Notes under the pieces: model-generated | The model's database searches: none | Seen by the model: the letters and a program-made list of their open reading frames with translations, nothing else | What the model was told of the DNA's origin: nothing | Source of the DNA: Chloroflexota bacterium | GTDB lineage: Bacteria; Chloroflexota; Anaerolineae; JACRMK01 | Assembly: GCA_016200765.1 (NCBI GenBank) | Contig: JACQEC010000134.1 | Coordinates: 1 to 12,398, forward strand | Direction: 5' to 3' | Length of the DNA: 12,398 nucleotides | Shown here: one piece after another, positions 6,628 to 12,315 of the stretch | Position numbering within the stretch: position 1 is the stretch's first letter | Layout of the letters: every line of letters starts with the position of its first letter | Program-made: the position numbers and the translations under genes

Positions 6628-7050
6628 ATGATTCGCTATTTCGTAAGTGCAGGCGATCCGGAAGTGGGTGATATGTTCGACCCTTACATTTGGGCTCCCT
6701 GGGGGTTGGGGAAACGCTTGAAAGTCATCCGGCACAAGAATTACGGGATTGGCTTGACGTTACTGCTCATTCAGTATTACGTCGAAGGGCGATTCCCAAC
6801 CTTCGGCCCGGAACAGTTGAAAGTGAGAAACTATTCAACGAAGAACAAAGATATTGCTGTTGCCATTCCCGTCACGCGACATGAGTTTCATCAGGTTGGC
6901 GACATCCCGCGCAAACAGTTTATTGTTCGCTCGACGCTGGAAGCGATAGACGCGGTGCAAGCGCGCTTAGCCAAGAGAAAGCTCGACATCGATTTTGAGT
7001 CATTGCGCCAGGATGTAGAAAAGATCAGTGAAGAGTATCTAGCCGGCTGA
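6628..7050 (+). CDS. Orphan 140-residue protein of unknown function
   Basis: I do not recognise the family. The protein begins MIRYFVSAGDPEVGDMFDPY. A hydrophobic strand/helix follows (YGIGLTLLLIQYYVEG, about 40-55), then a lysine-rich turn (YSTKNKDIAVAIPV). It ends in a charged helix (AKRKLDIDFESLRQDVEKISEEY). It looks soluble and complete. ATG 6628 is favoured, with GGCGGAG 7 nt upstream; an in-frame GTG at 6592 would add 12 residues but has no clear ribosome site. It is the only intact gene within the 955 nt between the two repeat copies, and its base composition is lower in GC than its neighbours. Size and setting would fit an accessory or immunity-type protein, but that is speculation. 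Confidence 0.6.
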   Translation: MIRYFVSAGDPEVGDMFDPYIWAPWGLGKRLKVIRHKNYGIGLTLLLIQYYVEGRFPTFGPEQLKVRNYSTKNKDIAVAIPVTRHEFHQVGDIPRKQFIVRSTLEAIDAVQARLAKRKLDIDFESLRQDVEKISEEYLAG

Positions 7051-7208
7051 ACTGAAATGATACGGAGTGAACAAACGCCTTCCTATGAGCCGCCCGCAGA
7101 ACGCTCGTTTGCGGTGGCTGAATTTCCCACTCTTCCATTACCGCACTAGCGCCTCACACGGCGCGCATCAGCACTCGCACCTTAACAACTCAATAGTGAC
7201 GCTGAAGC
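7051..7208. other. Non-coding stretch inside the inserted segment
   Basis: Between the orphan gene and the minus-strand remnant I see no convincing gene, hairpin or promoter. A 62-codon open frame from 7067 has no family resemblance and no good ribosome site. Confidence 0.4.
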
Positions 7209-7467
7209 TTAGGTGGCTACCTGCTCCGGTACTAGCTTCGAAGGCGGCAACTTGAACTGTTTGCTGCCCCAGGGAATGGCTTTCAGATCAGCGCCAATGC
7301 CTAGCCGGTCTAACTGGTTACGCATGAACCGGAGCGCGCTTTGTCCTTCTGGTAAGTCCTTCACGCCCACATCATAGGCCAGCTTGAATAAAGAGCAGGC
7401 CCCTTGCGTAACATCGGCAAAGCGATCTGCGTTTCCTTGGCCAGCACATGCTACACGGCTATCAGTA
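7209..7467 (-). pseudogene. C-terminal remnant of an unidentified minus-strand gene
   Basis: Read on the minus strand, the frame from about 7467 down to the TAA at 7209-7211 has protein-like character. It includes an amphipathic stretch ACSLFKLAYDVGVKDLP, then RFMRNQLDRLGIGADLKAI and a tail ending LVPEQVAT. It has no start codon of its own: reading further upstream only gives the antisense of the hydrolase repeat beginning at 7468. The gene therefore seems cut at that junction. I cannot name the family. It may also be a chance open frame. Confidence 0.35.
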
Positions 7468-7593
7468 GACCGGATCAAAGGCTCGCGCCTCGTCACCATC
7501 GCCGACGCCGGCCACAGCCCGATGCGCGAAAAGCCCGCCGAGGTCGCGCAGGCGATGCAGGCGTTCATCAACTCCTTCCCGCAAACGTCGTAA
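7468..7593 (+). pseudogene. Detached 3' end of an alpha/beta hydrolase gene
   Basis: Encodes the same C-terminal 41 residues as the hydrolase at 5761-6505 (GSRLVTIADAGHSPMREKPA and onward, including the catalytic His), but with no upstream body. Compared with copy 1, six of nine changes are synonymous third-position changes; the other three give E to Q, A to S and S to F. It is therefore probably the original, or a homologous, 3' end displaced by the insertion and not a fresh duplication. Confidence 0.85.
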
Positions 7594-7600
7594 GCCACTT
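7468..7600 (+). repeat. 133-nt direct repeat, copy 2
   Basis: Matches 6380-6512. Its right edge (AGCCACTT, ending 7600) abuts the -35 box of the rpmH promoter at 7601. The preceding sequence (CTATCAGTA) is unrelated to that before copy 1. Confidence 0.9.
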
Positions 7601-7629
7601 TTGACGCTTCACCCGCGCGCCAGTATAAT
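7601..7629 (+). promoter_or_regulatory. Strong near-consensus promoter of the rpmH cluster
   Basis: TTGACG (7601-7606), 17 nt, TATAAT (7624-7629), followed by a predicted start near 7636. This is the best promoter in the window and fits the high expression needed for ribosomal protein L34. The leader is about 40 nt. Confidence 0.8.
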
Positions 7630-7675
7630 GACCCAATAGCGTTGTCGAAGATCATTTGGGAGGAAACATCACGTC

Positions 7676-7813
7676 ATGGTTAAACGAACCTGGCAGCCGC
7701 GTGTGCGCCGTCGCGCGCGGGTGCATGGATTCCGCCAGCGCATGGCATCACCCGGCGGGCGCAAGGTCATCAAGGCCCGCCGCGCGCATGGCCGCAAGAA
7801 GCTTTCGGTCTAG
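7676..7813 (+). CDS. rpmH: 50S ribosomal protein L34
   Basis: A 45-residue, extremely basic protein starting MVKRTWQPRVRRRARVHGF, with the typical RMASPGGRKVIKARRAHGRKKL core of L34, a large-subunit protein that binds 23S rRNA. Its length is exactly that of the family. ATG 7676 is the only suitable start; GGGAGG lies at 7658-7663, a rather long 12-nt spacing. It is first in the rpmH-rnpA-yidD cluster and expressed from the strong promoter at 7601-7629. rnpA follows after 56 nt. Confidence 0.95.
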   Translation: MVKRTWQPRVRRRARVHGFRQRMASPGGRKVIKARRAHGRKKLSV

Positions 7814-7869
7814 GTCGTTGGACGGTTCGATGGTTGGGTGGTTGGCTCTGACCGCCTGACCGTCTGCCT

Positions 7870-8223
7870 ATGCACCGGCTGAAAGACAGCGCATCGTTCG
7901 AGCGTGTTTATCGCGACAGCCGGTCGTGGGCCACGCCTCTCTTGGTGTTGCGAGCCTCTCCGAATGATCTCCCCCACAGTCGCATCGGCTATTCGGTTAG
8001 CAAGCGAATCGGCAAGGTGGTGGCGCGCAACCGGCTCAAGCGCCGGATGCGCGAGGCGGTGCGCGCGCGCTTGCCGCGGCTCGCGCCGGGCTGGGACATG
8101 GTGCTGATTGCGCGCGCGCCCAGCGGCGAGGCCGCCTTCGGCGAGATCGGGCAGGCGCTCGATCTGCTGTTCAGCCGCGCCGGTTTGTGGGCGCAACGCC
8201 CGCCAGAGGGTTCGACAGGATGA
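7870..8223 (+). CDS. rnpA: Ribonuclease P protein component
   Basis: The protein subunit that helps the RNase P RNA cleave the 5' leader from precursor tRNAs. At 117 residues it is normal in length. It starts MHRLKDSASFERVYRDSRS and carries the RNR signature in RIGYSVSKRIGKVVARNRLKRRMRE (38-62), with R53-N54-R55 central. No Shine-Dalgarno sequence is visible before ATG 7870 and an in-frame stop at 7849 limits upstream choices, so translation may depend on coupling to rpmH or on a weak site. The stop overlaps the yidD start (ATGA at 8220-8223). Confidence 0.94.
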   Translation: MHRLKDSASFERVYRDSRSWATPLLVLRASPNDLPHSRIGYSVSKRIGKVVARNRLKRRMREAVRARLPRLAPGWDMVLIARAPSGEAAFGEIGQALDLLFSRAGLWAQRPPEGSTG

Positions 8224-8429
8224 AGTGGGTTGTGCTGGGCTTGATCCGCCTCTACCAGATGACCATTTCGCAGATCGTGCCGTCGTCGTGCCGCTTCACG
8301 CCTTCGTGCTCGCAATACGGCTATGAGGCGATCAGCAAATACGGGGTCGCGCGCGGCGGTTGGATGGCGGTTAAGCGCATCGGGCGCTGTCACCCGTTTA
8401 ATCCGGGGGGATTCGATCCGGTACCGTAA
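8220..8429 (+). CDS. yidD: Membrane protein insertion efficiency factor YidD
   Basis: A 69-residue member of the YidD (UPF0161/DUF37) family, a small membrane-associated protein that aids YidC/Sec insertion. The conserved core is present: LIRLYQMTISQIVPSSCRF, then TPSCSQYGYEAI, and RCHPFNPGGFDPVP at the end. ATG 8220 is chosen because it overlaps the rnpA stop and gives the family N-terminus; a GTG at 8187 would extend it into rnpA without similarity. AGAGGG lies about 10 nt upstream. Confidence 0.95.
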   Translation: MKWVVLGLIRLYQMTISQIVPSSCRFTPSCSQYGYEAISKYGVARGGWMAVKRIGRCHPFNPGGFDPVP

Positions 8430-8448
8430 GTTCAATTTTTGATGGTTG

Positions 8449-8484
8449 ATTTTAGATTTTTGATTGAATCACCCAATCTAAAAT
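8449..8484. repeat. AT-rich inverted repeat between yidD and the PQQ gene
   Basis: ATTTTAGATT (8449-8458) and AATCTAAAAT (8475-8484) form a perfect 10-bp dyad around a 16-nt loop, which itself holds GATT/AATC. It is followed at once by a small CCCC-GA-GGGG hairpin (8486-8495). The stretch contrasts strongly with its GC-rich neighbours and contains related TTTTGAT/TTTAGAT words, as dispersed intergenic repeats do. It could act as a weak terminator or an mRNA-stability element. Confidence 0.5.
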
Positions 8485-8500
8485 TCCCCGAGGGGGTTCT

Positions 8501-9577
8501 TTGAAGATTGTTTCGTTTCTGTTTTTGATCGGGTTGCTGGCGGTCTTGACGGGCTGTGGCGGCTCGGCGCCGCCGGTCGGCTGGGCGAAGCCGGTCATCT
8601 CCGGCGGTACGCTGTATATCGGCTCGACGGGCGGGCGGGTTTACGCGCTCGACCCCTCCACCGGCGCAAAGAAGTGGCAATTCCCTGCGGAAAACAAATC
8701 CGTGGGCGTCCTCTACGCTTCGCCGATTGTCGCCGACGGCTTTGTGCTGGTCGGCTCAGACGATAAGCAGCTCTACGTGCTCAAAAGCGACAGCGGCGAG
8801 AAAGTTTGCCAGTTTGGCACCGGCGACGCGATTATCGCGACCCCGGCCTATGCCGACGGCGTGATTTACGTCAGTTCATCGGACGGGATGCTCTACGCCG
8901 TTGATCCTGACCAGCGCAATGACAAGGGCCAGTGCGGCAAGAAGTGGGAGTTCGCCGCCAAGAGTAAAATCTGGGCCGAGCCGCTGATTGTGGGCGACAA
9001 CATCTACATCGCCTCGCTCGACCACCATCTCTACGCCCTGAACCGCCAGACGAGGGCTTTGCTCTGGGACTTCGAGGCCGGGGGCGCGATTGCCTCCTCG
9101 CCCAGGGCCGGCGACGGGCTAATCTACTTCGGCGCGTTCGACACCAAAGTCTATGCGGTCAACGCGCAGACCGGCCAGAAGGTCTGGGAGTTTGCGACCG
9201 GCAACTGGGTCTGGGCTGACCCGCTGGTGCTCGCCGATCGGGTCATCGTCGGCTCGCTGGACAACAACGTTTACGCGCTCGACGCGAAGACCGGCGCGCA
9301 GAAGTGGGTCTTTGCCACCGGCGCGGGCGTGCGCGCGGCGGCAACCGGCAAAGAGGGCATCATCTTCGTCGGCTCGGAAGACCACAAACTGTACGCGCTC
9401 AACGTCAGCGACGGCACGAAGGTTTGGGATACGCCGTTTGACGCCGGCGACCGCATCCTCGCCTCGCCGACGCTGATCAACGGCACGGTGATTGTGCAGA
9501 ACACCAACCACAAACTCTTCGCGCTCGACGCCGCCAACAAGAAAGAAAAGTGGCCGCCGTTTGAGGCCGATAAATAA
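8501..9577 (+). CDS. PQQ-like repeat beta-propeller lipoprotein (BamB-like fold)
   Basis: A secreted lipoprotein with signal MKIVSFLFLIGLLAVLTGC (lipobox LTGC, C19). The rest is eight blades of the PQQ-propeller type, each with an [YI]-[VI]-G-S-x-D-x-x-[LV]-Y-A-[LV]-[DN]-x-x-[TS]-G-x-x-x-W pattern. Examples are YIGSTGGRVYALDPSTGAKK, YFGAFDTKVYAVNAQTG and IVGSLDNNVYALDAKTGAQK. Such propellers are non-catalytic scaffolds (as in BamB) or quinoprotein dehydrogenase domains. At 358 residues with no obvious PQQ or metal ligands, a scaffold role is likelier. TTG 8501 is chosen as start because AGGGGG (8491-8496) precedes it and it alone gives a complete signal peptide. Its place between yidD and yidC suggests a link to membrane or envelope protein assembly, an inference only. 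Confidence 0.88.
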   Translation: MKIVSFLFLIGLLAVLTGCGGSAPPVGWAKPVISGGTLYIGSTGGRVYALDPSTGAKKWQFPAENKSVGVLYASPIVADGFVLVGSDDKQLYVLKSDSGEKVCQFGTGDAIIATPAYADGVIYVSSSDGMLYAVDPDQRNDKGQCGKKWEFAAKSKIWAEPLIVGDNIYIASLDHHLYALNRQTRALLWDFEAGGAIASSPRAGDGLIYFGAFDTKVYAVNAQTGQKVWEFATGNWVWADPLVLADRVIVGSLDNNVYALDAKTGAQKWVFATGAGVRAAATGKEGIIFVGSEDHKLYALNVSDGTKVWDTPFDAGDRILASPTLINGTVIVQNTNHKLFALDAANKKEKWPPFEADK

Positions 9578-9610
9578 TTTTAGCCCCCGATCTAGTCGGG
9601 GGCTAAAATT
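9576..9610. terminator. Strong hairpin terminator overlapping the PQQ gene stop
   Basis: AATTTTAGCCCCCGA (9576-9590) and its exact complement (9596-9610) form a 15-bp stem around TCTAG. The flanking A/T runs make it usable in both directions. It begins inside the TAA stop at 9575-9577 and ends 16 nt before yidC, so it probably reduces read-through into yidC. Confidence 0.8.
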
Positions 9611-9626
9611 CTTCCAGAGGTCGCCT

Positions 9627-10640
9627 ATGTTCGATTTTCTCGGCATCATCCTAGATAAGGTCTTCATCGAGCCGCTGGTCAATATCCTCGTCGTGACCTA
9701 CGCGCTGCTCGGCCACAACTTCGTGCTGGCGATCATCGCGGCCACGGTGCTGGTGCAGTTGGTCACGTGGCCGCTGACGATGAAGAGCCTGCAGTCGTCC
9801 AAGAAGATGACCGCGCTTCAGCAGTCGGACGAGTGGAAGTCGGCGCAGAAGAAGTACGCCAAGGACCGCGAGAAACTCTCGCAAGAGACGATGCGCATGT
9901 ATAAGGAGGCGGGCATCAACCCGGCCGCGGGCTGTCTGCCAACCCTGATCCAGATGCCCCTGCTGATCGCGTTCTATTCCGCCATCAACAACCTGCTGGC
10001 GGTGAACCCCGAAAGCCTGCTCGACCTGACGCGCCACCTCTATCGCTCCATCCCGCTCATCGCCGAAATCGCCAAGCAGACGATTCCTTTGCAGAGCCAG
10101 TTTCTCTGGCTGAACCTCGCCCATCCCGACCCGTTTTACGTCATGCCGGTCTTGGTGGCGGCCAGCACCTGGCTCGGCCAGAAGTCGTTCAGCACCACGC
10201 CCAGCGCCGACTCGCAAGCGTCGGCGATGACCAACCAGATGCAGATCATGATGCCGGTCATGTTCGGCTTCTTCGCGCTCAGCTTCCCATCGGGACTGGC
10301 GGCCTACTGGATCATCTCGTCGGTGGTGCGCATGAGCATTCAGGGCTTTACGCAGGGCTGGGCTGGGGTTCTGCCGAACCTTAGCTTCCTCTCGGGGCTG
10401 GTGGACAGGTTCGGCCCGGCCACGGTGACAGCCGCCGTTCCCAAATCCCTGAAGCTGACGCCGCCCGCCCGCGAAGCGGCTCCGGCAGAGCCGCGCCCGG
10501 CGCGTCCTTTGCCCGGCAACAGGGTTGACGGCGCGCGGCCCAACGCAGAGCGCGGTTCGACCAACAACGGCAATCAATCCGCCGGCGCGAGCCGGAACGC
10601 CGCCAGCCGGCGTCAGCGGCGGCGTCAGTCGCGGCGATAA
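9627..10640 (+). CDS. yidC: YidC/Oxa1-family membrane protein insertase
   Basis: Inserts membrane proteins co-translationally, alone or with SecYEG. A first transmembrane segment spans about 17-50 and a cytosolic helical hairpin about 52-97 (KSLQSSKKMTALQQ, then KKYAKDREKLSQETMRMYKE). The family signature NPAAGCLPTLIQMP is at 98-111. Later membrane segments include PFYVMPVLVAAS and MMPVMFGFFALSFPSGLAAYW. The C-terminal 60 or so residues are disordered, Pro/Ala-rich and end in a poly-arginine tail (RRQRRRQSRR), as expected for ribosome binding. The canonical groove arginine before the L-x-x-x-PL motif is Gln (Q44 in VQLVTWPLT). There is no lipobox or large periplasmic domain, fitting a monoderm-type YidC of 337 residues. 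ATG 9627 has AGAGG 6 nt upstream. Confidence 0.93.
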   Translation: MFDFLGIILDKVFIEPLVNILVVTYALLGHNFVLAIIAATVLVQLVTWPLTMKSLQSSKKMTALQQSDEWKSAQKKYAKDREKLSQETMRMYKEAGINPAAGCLPTLIQMPLLIAFYSAINNLLAVNPESLLDLTRHLYRSIPLIAEIAKQTIPLQSQFLWLNLAHPDPFYVMPVLVAASTWLGQKSFSTTPSADSQASAMTNQMQIMMPVMFGFFALSFPSGLAAYWIISSVVRMSIQGFTQGWAGVLPNLSFLSGLVDRFGPATVTAAVPKSLKLTPPAREAAPAEPRPARPLPGNRVDGARPNAERGSTNNGNQSAGASRNAASRRQRRRQSRR

Positions 10641-10664
10641 TACTCGAAGAGGTCGGTTCAGTCT

Positions 10665-11348
10665 ATGGACAAGAAGAAAAGCGTTGAGGCAGTCGGCAAA
10701 ACATCCGAAGAGGCTATCGCCAGAGGGCTGGCCGAATTGGACATGTCGAGCGACGACGTGATCATCGAGATGCTAAGCGAAACGGCCAGTGAAGCGCGGG
10801 TGCGCCTGACGCCGTACCCGACCGAAGCCGGTCGGAGCACGCCGCGGCCGGTCATGGTGGGCGCCGACCTCGGCGCGGTCGGCAGGGATGTGCTGGAGCA
10901 CCTGCTGAAAGGGCTGGGTCTGCGCGCCACCGTCGAGGTCAGCCGTGGGACGGTCTATGCCGAGGAGCAGGAAGAGGACAACCCGGAGCCGCCGTATATC
11001 CTGAACATCACCGGCAACGACTTGAGCCTGCTGATCGGGCGCAAGGGCGAAACGCTGTCGGCCTTGCAGATGATGACGCGCATCATCACCGCGCACAAGA
11101 CCGGCCAGAACGCCAATCTGGTGGTGGATGTGGAGCATTACAAGGCGCGCCGCGAAGAGTCCTTGCGCACGCTCGCCCTGCGGCTGGCCGATCAGGTGCA
11201 GGTGAAGGGGCGCACGGTGGCGCTGGAGCCGATGCCGCCGAACGAACGGCGCATCATCCACATCGCCCTGCGCGACCACGCCGGAGTGACGACGCTATCC
11301 ATCGGTGAAGGCGAAGAGCGGAAGGTGACGATTATCCCCAAGAAATAG
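10665..11348 (+). CDS. khpB: RNA-binding protein KhpB (Jag/SpoIIIJ-associated)
   Basis: A cytosolic RNA-binding protein with the three standard Jag parts. The Jag-N domain is at 1-50 (SVEAVGKTSEEAIARGLAEL). A KH domain lies around 75-155, with the GXXG loop G125-R-K-G128. A C-terminal R3H domain contains R196-x3-H200 (PPNERRIIHIAL). KhpB commonly pairs with KhpA and affects cell envelope growth and sRNA/mRNA handling; it is nearly always encoded next to yidC, as here (24 nt gap). The linker at 50-65 is short. ATG 10665 has AAGAGG at 10647-10652, a wide 12-nt spacing. No mnmE follows, unlike the usual order. Confidence 0.93.
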   Translation: MDKKKSVEAVGKTSEEAIARGLAELDMSSDDVIIEMLSETASEARVRLTPYPTEAGRSTPRPVMVGADLGAVGRDVLEHLLKGLGLRATVEVSRGTVYAEEQEEDNPEPPYILNITGNDLSLLIGRKGETLSALQMMTRIITAHKTGQNANLVVDVEHYKARREESLRTLALRLADQVQVKGRTVALEPMPPNERRIIHIALRDHAGVTTLSIGEGEERKVTIIPKK

Positions 11349-11490
11349 CCCGGTTTCGCTGAACCGAGCAAAGGAGAGATGCCTATGAGATAAGCCGGAG
11401 TCACGTTAACCGGGTCACAAATGGAATTGTGCTAACTGTGCTATTCGTTCAAACCGCACACTTCGATTACTGGGGGGACAAGGAGGCAGT
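11349..11490 (+). other. Intergenic region with a two-to-four-codon minigene
   Basis: After khpB there is a small CGGTT/AACCG hairpin (11351-11366, no T run). Next comes an excellent ribosome site AAAGGAGAG (11370-11378) before ATGCCTATGAGATAA (11379-11393), which codes for only two or four residues. This may be a leftover of a lost gene start or a regulatory minigene. No convincing promoter for the next gene is visible. Confidence 0.35.
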
Positions 11491-11874
11491 ATGATGACGC
11501 TTAGAAATCTCTTGACGGTCTCATCCATCTTGGGCCTGCTCTTTGGACTTGGCGCTGTGCTCGCGCCTGGGCCCGTGACGTCGCTCTATGGTGCGAACCT
11601 TAATCTGTCCGGCACCGTGGTGGCGCAATTTTACGGCGCGGCGCTCATCGGACTGGGAACCTTGGGCTGGCTGGCTCGTGATTTTACCGATGCCCAGGCC
11701 CTGCGGGCAGTCGTTCTGTCCAGCCTTATTGCCGATACCATTGGTTTCCTCGTGGCTTTGCTGGGACAGTTGGCCGGTGGGGCGAACTCGTTGGGCTGGT
11801 CCACGGTGGTGATCTATCTGCTGTTGGCGCTCGGCTTTGCTTACTTCCAGTTCGTCAAACCGATTAAATCGTAA
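11491..11874 (+). CDS. Small integral membrane protein with four helices
   Basis: A 127-residue hydrophobic protein with four predicted transmembrane helices at about 8-26, 43-62, 71-92 and 102-121, and short loops. The first loop, PGPVTSLYGANL, and the small-residue motif FYGAALIGLGTLGWLARD resemble uncharacterised DUF4345-like or related four-helix proteins. That similarity is loose and no function can be given. AAGGAGG at 11480-11486 precedes ATGs at 11491 and 11494; the second has the better spacing (7 nt). The gene stands alone, with a structured element and a strong terminator downstream. Confidence 0.75.
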   Translation: MMTLRNLLTVSSILGLLFGLGAVLAPGPVTSLYGANLNLSGTVVAQFYGAALIGLGTLGWLARDFTDAQALRAVVLSSLIADTIGFLVALLGQLAGGANSLGWSTVVIYLLLALGFAYFQFVKPIKS

Positions 11875-11943
11875 GCGACAAGAAGCGTAGCCCGGCGAAC
11901 CATCAGCGGCTTCAAGGCGGCTGTCGGGAAGACGGGCCGGTAG

Positions 11944-12030
11944 GGGCGAAGCGGCACGCACGAATCACCGCGTGAACGAGCAGGCCCCCGACTATGATCG
12001 GGGGCAGGCCAATCGCGTGCGGCTTCGCCC
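11944..12030. repeat. Long structured palindromic element
   Basis: The outer arms GGGCGAAGC-g-GCACGC (11944-11959) and GCGTGC-g-GCTTCGCCC (12015-12030) pair over 15 of 16 positions. They enclose a second perfect hairpin, GCCCCCGA (11984-11991) with TCGGGGGC (11998-12005). The inner stem is the same as in the terminator at 9576-9610. It may be a dispersed genomic palindrome, part of a 3' untranslated region or a small RNA. The remaining sequence at 11875-12174 shows no gene. Confidence 0.55.
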
Positions 12031-12051
12031 TTAGCGGGCGTCCAGCGCGAA

Positions 12052-12085
12052 GGCGGGTGAGCATCTCTCACCCGCCGATTTTTTT
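12052..12085 (+). terminator. Strong intrinsic terminator
   Basis: GGCGGGTGAG (12052-12061), loop CATCT, CTCACCCGCC (12067-12076), then GA and seven T (12079-12085). It is a textbook Rho-independent terminator for transcripts from the left, either the membrane-protein gene or the structured element. Confidence 0.9.
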
Positions 12086-12159
12086 GTGAGGCTTGCAGGG
12101 CGACCGTACCTTCCCGCCTTCTGCCTGTTAATCCGTTTTCCTAATCGGTTGAACCCTGC

Positions 12160-12165
12160 TACAAT
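12160..12165 (+). promoter_or_regulatory. -10 box for an apparently leaderless transcript of the PfkB-like gene
   Basis: TACAAT ends 9 nt before the GTG at 12175, so transcription should begin at or beside the start codon. No ribosome site precedes the GTG. The -35 is poor (TTTTCC-like, 18 nt upstream). Confidence 0.4.
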
Positions 12166-12174
12166 TCCCCCGCA

Positions 12175-12315
12175 GTGGATTATCTCGTCATCGGCCACAT
12201 CACCAAAGACCTCCTGCCGGGCGGCGGCTACGCCATCGGCGGCACCAGCACCTACTCCGCGCTCTCGGCCCAGCGGCTCGGCCTGAACACGGCGCGGGCG
12301 GCGTCATATGATTGA
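12175..12315 (+). pseudogene. N-terminal stub of a PfkB-family sugar kinase
   Basis: GTG 12175 opens a frame reading MDYLVIGHITKDLLPGGGYA then IGGTSTYSALSAQRLGLNTA. This is the usual first strand of PfkB/ribokinase-type kinases (VIGHITxD), the GG glycine motif of the sugar-lid region, and the first helix. Normal relatives are about 260-320 residues, but here similarity stops near 12300 and the frame closes at TGA 12313-12315 after 46 codons. The composition becomes AT-rich at the same point, so foreign DNA appears to have been joined there. No ATP-binding or catalytic GAGD motif can follow. The remainder may lie beyond the window if this is an insertion. Confidence 0.7.

Noticed and set aside
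7067..7255. 62-codon open frame in the inserted segment
   Set aside because: No family resemblance and no convincing ribosome site; overlaps the minus-strand remnant.
6513..7467. Insertion sequence between the hydrolase repeats
   Set aside because: No transposase motif or terminal inverted repeats are visible, and the flanking repeats are far too long for a target-site duplication.
8187..8219. GTG 8187 as start of yidD
   Set aside because: It adds residues without family similarity and overlaps rnpA by 37 nt; ATG 8220 has the ATGA overlap.
9492..9626. Upstream extension of yidC from an earlier in-frame start
   Set aside because: It would run through the PQQ gene and the terminator; ATG 9627 has a proper ribosome site and the family N-terminus.
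9651..10577. 308-codon minus-strand open frame
   Set aside because: Antisense of yidC; no recognisable domain and strongly Arg/His-rich.
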